Of a stretch of 17,224 nucleotides of DNA, positions 13,763 through 17,224 are shown in pieces; positions within the stretch are counted from its first letter, which is position 1, and every line of letters starts with the position of its first letter. The notes under the pieces are model-generated. The model was not told the DNA's origin and did not search any database. It worked only from the letters and a program-made list of their open reading frames with translations. Made by a program: the position numbers and the translations under genes. The stretch comes from an uncultured Lachnospiraceae bacterium (lineage in GTDB: Bacteria; Bacillota; Clostridia; Lachnospirales; Lachnospiraceae), in NCBI GenBank assembly GCA_910584945.1, contig CAJUDY010000058.1:1-17224 (forward strand). Direction: 5' to 3'.

Positions 13763-15484
13763 CTAAAACAGACTGTACAGCTGCGTCAGCGGAAGTGTTT
13801 CTGCCGGTCTGGATTCCAGTTTCACTCCGTCCGCCGTCACGGTATAGGTCTCCGGATCCACCTGGATCTCAGGCGCGGCGTCATTCAGCTTCATATCGCA
13901 TTTCCCGATGTTCCTGCAGTTTCTCACCGGAACCACGGTTTTTTGGAGGCCGTATTTCTCCTTCACGCCGCCGTCAAACGCCGCTTTGGACACAAAGGTC
14001 AGGCAACTCTCTCCCTTTGCCGCGCCGTGGGCCGCAAACATGGGCTGGTACAGCACCGGCTGGGTCGTAGGAATGGAAGCGTTGGCGTCTCCCATCTTTG
14101 AGGCGATGATCATGCCTCCCTTGATGATCAGATCCGGCTTGGCCGCGAAAAACGCAGGGTTCCACAGAACCAGATCCGCATATTTTCCCACCTCCACAGA
14201 GCCTACATAATCCGCGATCCCGTTGGTGATCGCCGGGTTGATCGTATATTTTGCCACGTACCGTTTCGCGCGGAAATTGTCGTTGTCATGCCCCTCGTCC
14301 TCCGGAAGAGGCCCTCTCTCCAGCTTCATCTTATGAGCGGTCTGCCAGGTCCTGGTAATGACCTCCCCCGGCCGGCCCATGGCCTGTGAATCCGAACTCA
14401 TCATGGAGAAAACACCCATATCGTGCAGCACGTCCTCCGCCGCGATTGTTTCCGGACGGATCCTGGAATCCGCAAACGCCACATCCTCCGGAATATTCTT
14501 GTCCAGATGGTGGCAGACCATCAGCATGTCCAGATGCTCGTCCAGCGTGTTGACCGTAAACGGCATGGTGGGATTGGTGGAGGAGGGAAGCACGTTTTTC
14601 GCTCCCGCCGCGCGGATGATATCCGGCGCATGTCCGCCGCCGGCGCCCTCTGTGTGAAAAGTATGGATCGTCCTTCCGCCGATGGCGTCCAGCGTATCCT
14701 CCACACATCCGGCCTCATTCAGGGTGTCCGTATGGATCGCCACCTGAATGTCATATTCGTCCGCCACATTCAGGCAGTGATGGATGGCCGCCGGCGTGGA
14801 ACCGAAATCCTCATGAATCTTCATGCCCATGGCGCCTGCTTCCAGCTGCTCGATGATCGGTTTTTCGTCAGAACAGTTTCCTTTCCCGAGGAATCCCAGA
14901 TTCATGGGGTATTCCTCCGCCGCCTTCAGCATCATGCGGATGTTCCACGGTCCCGGCGTGCAGGTTGTGGCGTTGGTCCCGTCCGCAGGGCCGGTGCCGC
15001 CGCCGATCATGGTCGTCACGCCCGAGTACAGGGAGCATGCGATCTGCTGCGGCGCAATAAAATGAATGTGGCTGTCGATCCCGCCTGCCGTCACGATCAG
15101 TCCTTCTCCCGCCAGCGCCTCCGTGGACGCCCCGATGGTCATTCCCGGCGTAACGCCGTCCATGATGCCCGGGTTGCCTGCTTTTCCGATTCCTGCGATC
15201 CTGCCGTCCTTGATGCCGATGTCCGCTTTTATGATCCCGGTATAATCCAGAATGAGCGCGTTGGTGATCACCAGATCCAGATCTCCGTCTTTGCTGCAGG
15301 TCTTCACCGACTGCCCCATACCGTCCCGGATCGTCTTTCCGCCGCCGAATTTCACCTCGTCTCCATAGGTCGTATAATCCTTCTCCACTTCAATGATCAG
15401 ATCCGTGTCCGCCAGACGCACCTTGTCCCCGGTGGTAGGACCGTACATCATCGCATATTTTTCACCGGATATTCTGTAACTCAT
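13763..15484 (-). CDS. ureC: Urease subunit alpha (catalytic)
   Basis: UreC hydrolyses urea to ammonia and carbamate with a dinickel centre. All active-site residues are present, at a constant +5 offset from Klebsiella numbering: His139 and His141 (GIDSHIHFIAPQQ), the carbamylated Lys222 (GAMGMKIHEDFGST), His251 (AIHTDTLNEAG), His277 (TFHTEGAGGGHAPD), the flap His325 (MVCHHLDKN) and Asp365 (SSDSQAMGRPGE). At 573 residues it is full length and intact. GGAGG lies 9 nt before the ATG. It follows ureB by 15 nt. Long open frames on the opposite strand are composition shadows. Confidence 0.99.
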   Translation of the reverse strand: MSYRISGEKYAMMYGPTTGDKVRLADTDLIIEVEKDYTTYGDEVKFGGGKTIRDGMGQSVKTCSKDGDLDLVITNALILDYTGIIKADIGIKDGRIAGIGKAGNPGIMDGVTPGMTIGASTEALAGEGLIVTAGGIDSHIHFIAPQQIACSLYSGVTTMIGGGTGPADGTNATTCTPGPWNIRMMLKAAEEYPMNLGFLGKGNCSDEKPIIEQLEAGAMGMKIHEDFGSTPAAIHHCLNVADEYDIQVAIHTDTLNEAGCVEDTLDAIGGRTIHTFHTEGAGGGHAPDIIRAAGAKNVLPSSTNPTMPFTVNTLDEHLDMLMVCHHLDKNIPEDVAFADSRIRPETIAAEDVLHDMGVFSMMSSDSQAMGRPGEVITRTWQTAHKMKLERGPLPEDEGHDNDNFRAKRYVAKYTINPAITNGIADYVGSVEVGKYADLVLWNPAFFAAKPDLIIKGGMIIASKMGDANASIPTTQPVLYQPMFAAHGAAKGESCLTFVSKAAFDGGVKEKYGLQKTVVPVRNCRNIGKCDMKLNDAAPEIQVDPETYTVTADGVKLESRPAETLPLTQLYSLF

Positions 15485-15499
15485 ACTCTTACGCCTCCT

Positions 15500-15862
15500 C
15501 TATCTGATAAATCCGTGCAGCTTTGCACGTTCCACTGCCTGAGCCTTCGTCGTTTCCGTCGCCTGCATGCCGGTCAGGTCGTTCAGTCCGTAGACGCGCC
15601 TGGCGCCGCCCAGTTCCGTAAGCTGCACTTCCTTTTCCTCTCCCGGCTCAAAACGAACGGCCGTCCCGGAGGGGATATCCAGGCGATACCCGTAGGCTTC
15701 TGCCCGGTCAAACTCCAGCTGCCTGTTTACTTCAAAAAAATGGAAATGGGAACCGACCTGCACCGGCCGGTCGCCGGTATGCCTCACCAGAAGCGTTCTG
15801 GTCTTTTTTCCCTCATTTAAAATGATTTCTCTGTTCTTCGGAATCACTGCGCCGATCTTCAT
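15500..15862 (-). CDS. ureB: Urease subunit beta
   Basis: A structural subunit of the urease trimer. GSHFHFFEVN (about 37-46), ALEFDR-like QLEFDRAEAYGYRLDIPSGT, and ELGGARRVYGLNDL are family hallmarks. The ATG at 15862 is chosen because AGGAGG lies 9 nt upstream and it gives the usual N-terminus MKIGAVIP and 120 residues. The earlier ATG at 15886 has no ribosome binding site and adds METRRDRK. It follows ureA by 28 nt. Confidence 0.98.
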   Translation of the reverse strand: MKIGAVIPKNREIILNEGKKTRTLLVRHTGDRPVQVGSHFHFFEVNRQLEFDRAEAYGYRLDIPSGTAVRFEPGEEKEVQLTELGGARRVYGLNDLTGMQATETTKAQAVERAKLHGFIR

Positions 15863-15890
15863 CTTCCTGTCCCTCCTCGTCTCCATATCG

Positions 15891-16193
15891 TCACTGAATC
15901 GGATCGTGTACGGTCACCAGCTTGGTGCCGTCGGGAAACGTCGCTTCCACCTGCACCTCATGGATCATGTCCGCCACGCCCTCCATCACGTCCTCTTTGG
16001 CCAGCAGCTTCCTGCCAAGAGCCATCAGCTCCACCACGGTCTTCCCGTCCCTTGCATATTCCAGCAGTTCAGAGCTGATATAGGCAACAGACTCTACATA
16101 GTTGAGCTTTAAGCCTCTGCCCTTTCTCTGCTTCGCCAGTTCGCCCGCCATATGGAGCATCAGCTTCTCCTGCTCCTTCGGATTTAATCTCAT
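15891..16193 (-). CDS. ureA: Urease subunit gamma
   Basis: The small structural subunit of urease, exactly 100 residues, the usual length for a separate bacterial gamma subunit. MRLNPKEQEKLMLHMAGELA at the start and VQVEATFPDGTKLVTVHDPI at the end are canonical. The ATG at 16193 has AAAGGA 8 nt upstream. The open frame extends upstream to about 16400, but that part overlaps the leader hairpins and terminator and has no family similarity. It is the first gene of the operon, behind a leader of about 165-300 nt depending on the promoter. Confidence 0.98.
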   Translation of the reverse strand: MRLNPKEQEKLMLHMAGELAKQRKGRGLKLNYVESVAYISSELLEYARDGKTVVELMALGRKLLAKEDVMEGVADMIHEVQVEATFPDGTKLVTVHDPIQ

Positions 16194-16269
16194 CTTCTTC
16201 ATCCTTTCTGTGGAAATTCCTGTCTTACGGAACCGCCTGTATCCCAATAAGCATAAAAAGAGGACGACC

Positions 16270-16286
16270 TGCGGCTTCCCGCCGCA
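16270..16286 (-). other. Small GC-rich hairpin in the urease leader
   Basis: TGCGGC and GCCGCA pair around a five-base loop, between the leader terminator and the ureA ribosome binding site. It has no T tract. It may stabilise the processed or read-through mRNA, or be incidental. Confidence 0.35.
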
Positions 16287-16303
16287 TGACCGCCCCATTG
16301 CGC

Positions 16304-16335
16304 AAAAAAGGTCTATTCCCAACCGGGAATAAACC
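16304..16335 (-). terminator. Intrinsic terminator in the urease operon leader
   Basis: On the minus strand GGTTTATTCCC (16335-16325) pairs with GGGAATAGACC (16320-16310) over 11 bp, with one G-U pair and loop GGTT. Six T follow directly (16309-16304). It lies about 110 nt upstream of ureA and downstream of both candidate promoters. Transcription of the whole operon would have to pass it. Its 5' arm is shared with the hairpin at 16329-16346, so the two structures exclude each other. Confidence 0.85.
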
Positions 16336-16383
16336 TCTTTGTTTATCAAAACGCATTTTATGACAAAACGCCTCTGTTTGTCA
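16329..16383 (-). promoter_or_regulatory. Two-hairpin ANTAR-like antiterminator element
   Basis: Read on the minus strand, hairpin P1 (16383-16361) has arms TGACAAAC and GTTTTGTCA (one bulged base) around the hexaloop AGAGGC. Hairpin P2 (16346-16329) has perfect arms ATAAAC and GTTTAT around the hexaloop AAAGAG. Both loops have A at position 1 and G at position 4, the bases known to matter for binding by ANTAR-domain antiterminators (EutV, NasR, AmiR class). P2 uses 7 nt of the terminator 5' arm, so stabilising P2 would prevent termination. The 13-nt linker, the tandem hairpins and the overlap match the published architecture. The hairpins are seen directly; the ANTAR link is inference. Confidence 0.6.
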
Positions 16384-16384
16384 A
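16355..16384 (-). promoter_or_regulatory. Promoter-proximal candidate for the urease operon
   Basis: On the minus strand a perfect -35 TTGACA (16384-16379), an 18-nt spacer and -10 TAAAAT (16360-16355) form a good sigma-A promoter. It overlaps hairpin P1; RNA from it would start near P2, still ahead of the terminator but without P1. It is therefore an alternative to the distal promoter, or its P1 inverted repeat is a DNA operator rather than RNA. Confidence 0.5.
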
Positions 16385-16392
16385 GGTGTTTC

Positions 16393-16408
16393 TCAGGCAT
16401 CTGCCTGA
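16393..16408. promoter_or_regulatory. 16-bp palindrome upstream of the urease promoter
   Basis: TCAGGCATCTGCCTGA has two 7-bp arms in perfect symmetry around TC. It lies 8 bp upstream of the proximal -35 (TTGACA), where an activator or nutrient-responsive regulator could bind. It does not match the NikR or TnrA/GlnR consensus sequences that I know. The function is inferred from position. Confidence 0.4.
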
Positions 16409-16498
16409 TTCCGTCAAATTTTCGGAATTCAAAATAAGTTCCGCAAATTTTACAGCCGGAAACCCTTCCTGAATGGAAATCAACTATGTCTTTACATC

Positions 16499-16527
16499 AT
16501 TGTATCATCCTTAAGAACCTCTGCCAA
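16499..16527 (-). promoter_or_regulatory. Distal promoter candidate for the urease operon
   Basis: On the minus strand -35 TTGGCA (16527-16522), a 17-nt spacer and -10 TACAAT (16504-16499) match the consensus at five of six bases each. RNA would start near 16492 and include both hairpins and the terminator, giving a leader of about 300 nt. This is the promoter required by the ANTAR model. Confidence 0.5.
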
Positions 16528-16779
16528 ACTGACTAAGTTCCCCCGGCGTCAGTCCGACCGACATATATCTTGCAAATTCCCGCCTCCTCTCCTCCGATCT
16601 GCCGCGCAATACGGGGGGTTTGAAAAAACAGAACCCCTGCCGTCAAAATAGAGCTCCAATACCGGTTCTGCGCCGGAAAATGGCCGCCTCCGTCTGGTTC
16701 AGTCTGGAAAGGTCCGTTCCGCCGATCTACACCGCTCCCTCTGTAGGCTTCTCAACATAATAAACTTTGGGGGAAAATC
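16528..16779. other. Gap with scattered decayed coding-like sequence
   Basis: No intact gene. On the minus strand, short stretches in different frames look protein-like: GGTDLSRLNQTEAAIFRRRTG near 16670-16725 and RREFARYMSVGLTPGELSQF near 16525-16590. They are separated by frame changes and stops. They may be pieces of one eroded gene upstream of the urease operon, or chance. The family is not recognised. The run AACCCCCCG near 16612-16620 is a likely slippage site. Confidence 0.3.
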
Positions 16780-17199
16780 TTGATATTCCTCTCTGTTATG
16801 AATATAATAGATAGAACAGAAGAAATAAAAGCGACTGTCACGAAATATATTTCAACAAGTGAAGCGAGATTGTCAGCCATCCCGATGCGGACCGTTCCAT
16901 TACGGAAGAAGGACTGCAAACTTACCGTGTATTTAACAGAGGGGCGCAATACCGGTTTCCGAAAAATCTTAAATGCATTGGAACGAAACGGTTCTTCTAA
17001 GCCTGTCTTTGAAACAGATCCTGAACGACTATCATTCTGTACCACTCTTCTGATACATCCACATTTTCTTCATCAAGGAGAAGGTAAAAATGTCATTGCA
17101 AACAATAAGACGACTGCCCCTAATCAGAAAAAAACAATGTCCGAAATGGAACAGAAAATTCTTGCTCTGATTTACTATGAAACACAACCTTCCGGGTAG
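16780..17199 (+). pseudogene. C-terminal remnant of a COG2865 (AlbA_2-type ATP-binding) gene
   Basis: The frame of 139 residues carries LTEGRNTGFRKILNALERNG, then SSKPVFETDPERLSFCTTLL and IHPHFL. This is the end of the GHKL-like ATPase part (HATPase_c_4) of COG2865 proteins, whose normal form continues as EGRNTG...NGSP-x-P-x-FETDxDR-x-YF-x-TT-x-x-IHP. Those proteins are about 400-500 residues long, with an N-terminal AlbA_2 domain that is absent here. The N-terminal 50 residues only vaguely fit the preceding family sequence, so an internal deletion is likely. No ribosome binding site precedes the first ATG codons. The gene is probably a decayed piece, and it is AT-richer than the urease operon. 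Confidence 0.6.
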
Positions 17200-17224
17200 C
17201 CAAAAAAGCGCAGACTGCCCCTGT

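Noticed and set aside
14423..15820. 465-codon plus-strand open frame opposite ureC and ureB
   Set aside because: It lies entirely antisense to clearly intact urease genes, spans their junction, is rich in Arg and His as expected of a shadow frame, and has no recognisable domain.
16194..16400. Upstream extension of ureA to an ATG at 16400
   Set aside because: The extension overlaps the leader terminator and hairpins and has no family similarity. The ATG at 16193 gives the standard 100-residue subunit with a well-placed ribosome binding site.
16194..16530. Nickel (NiCo) riboswitch or NikR operator upstream of ureA
   Set aside because: The four-way junction sequence of the NiCo riboswitch and the GTATGA-type NikR half-sites were not found; the leader structures are better explained by a terminator and two hexaloop hairpins.

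Overview
The window looks like a chromosomal segment from a clostridial Firmicute, probably Lachnospiraceae-like. The support is strong AGGAGG-type ribosome binding sites, B. subtilis-type LexA boxes (GAAC-N4-GTTY), family assignments typical of gut Clostridia, and moderately GC-rich genes broken by AT-rich insertions. The genus cannot be fixed from the sequence. Nearly every intact gene is on the minus strand, so the layout below is easiest to read from high to low coordinates.

Right side (about 10.56-16.53 kb) is a complete urease operon, transcribed leftward in the order ureA-ureB-ureC-ureI-ureE-ureF-ureG-ureD. It encodes the three structural subunits, a UreI/AmiS-type urea channel and all four nickel-insertion accessory proteins. 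Its 5' leader is the most interesting part of the window. It carries two promoter-like sequences, a 16-bp palindrome and an intrinsic terminator before ureA. Two small hairpins have hexanucleotide loops, AGAGGC and AAAGAG, both with A at position 1 and G at position 4. The second hairpin overlaps the 5' arm of the terminator. This is the architecture of an ANTAR-protein antitermination target, so urease may be controlled by transcription attenuation. No ANTAR protein is encoded here.

Directly after ureD lies a 200-bp remnant of a circularly permuted ATP-grasp gene with its middle deleted. Next come an ECF-type sigma factor with a Cys-containing C-terminal tail, an AraC regulator followed by a DUF2000 gene, and a membrane-anchored protein with a permuted papain-like (His then Cys) signature. 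A NitT/TauT-type ABC importer follows, in the order lipoprotein, permease, ATPase.

The left part holds DNA-damage functions: an SRAP (YedK/HMCES-like) protein and a Y-family DNA polymerase whose promoter is bracketed by two LexA boxes. Between them sits an AT-rich two-gene cassette encoding a DUF1016/YhcG PDDEXK nuclease and an unknown 95-residue protein. The nuclease gene contains a pair of in-frame palindromic repeats. The extreme left has a promoter, an early terminator and a frameshifted DUF3592-like gene on the plus strand. The extreme right has a decayed C-terminal piece of a COG2865 (AlbA_2-type ATP-binding) gene on the plus strand. No rRNA, tRNA, CRISPR array or intact mobile element was seen.
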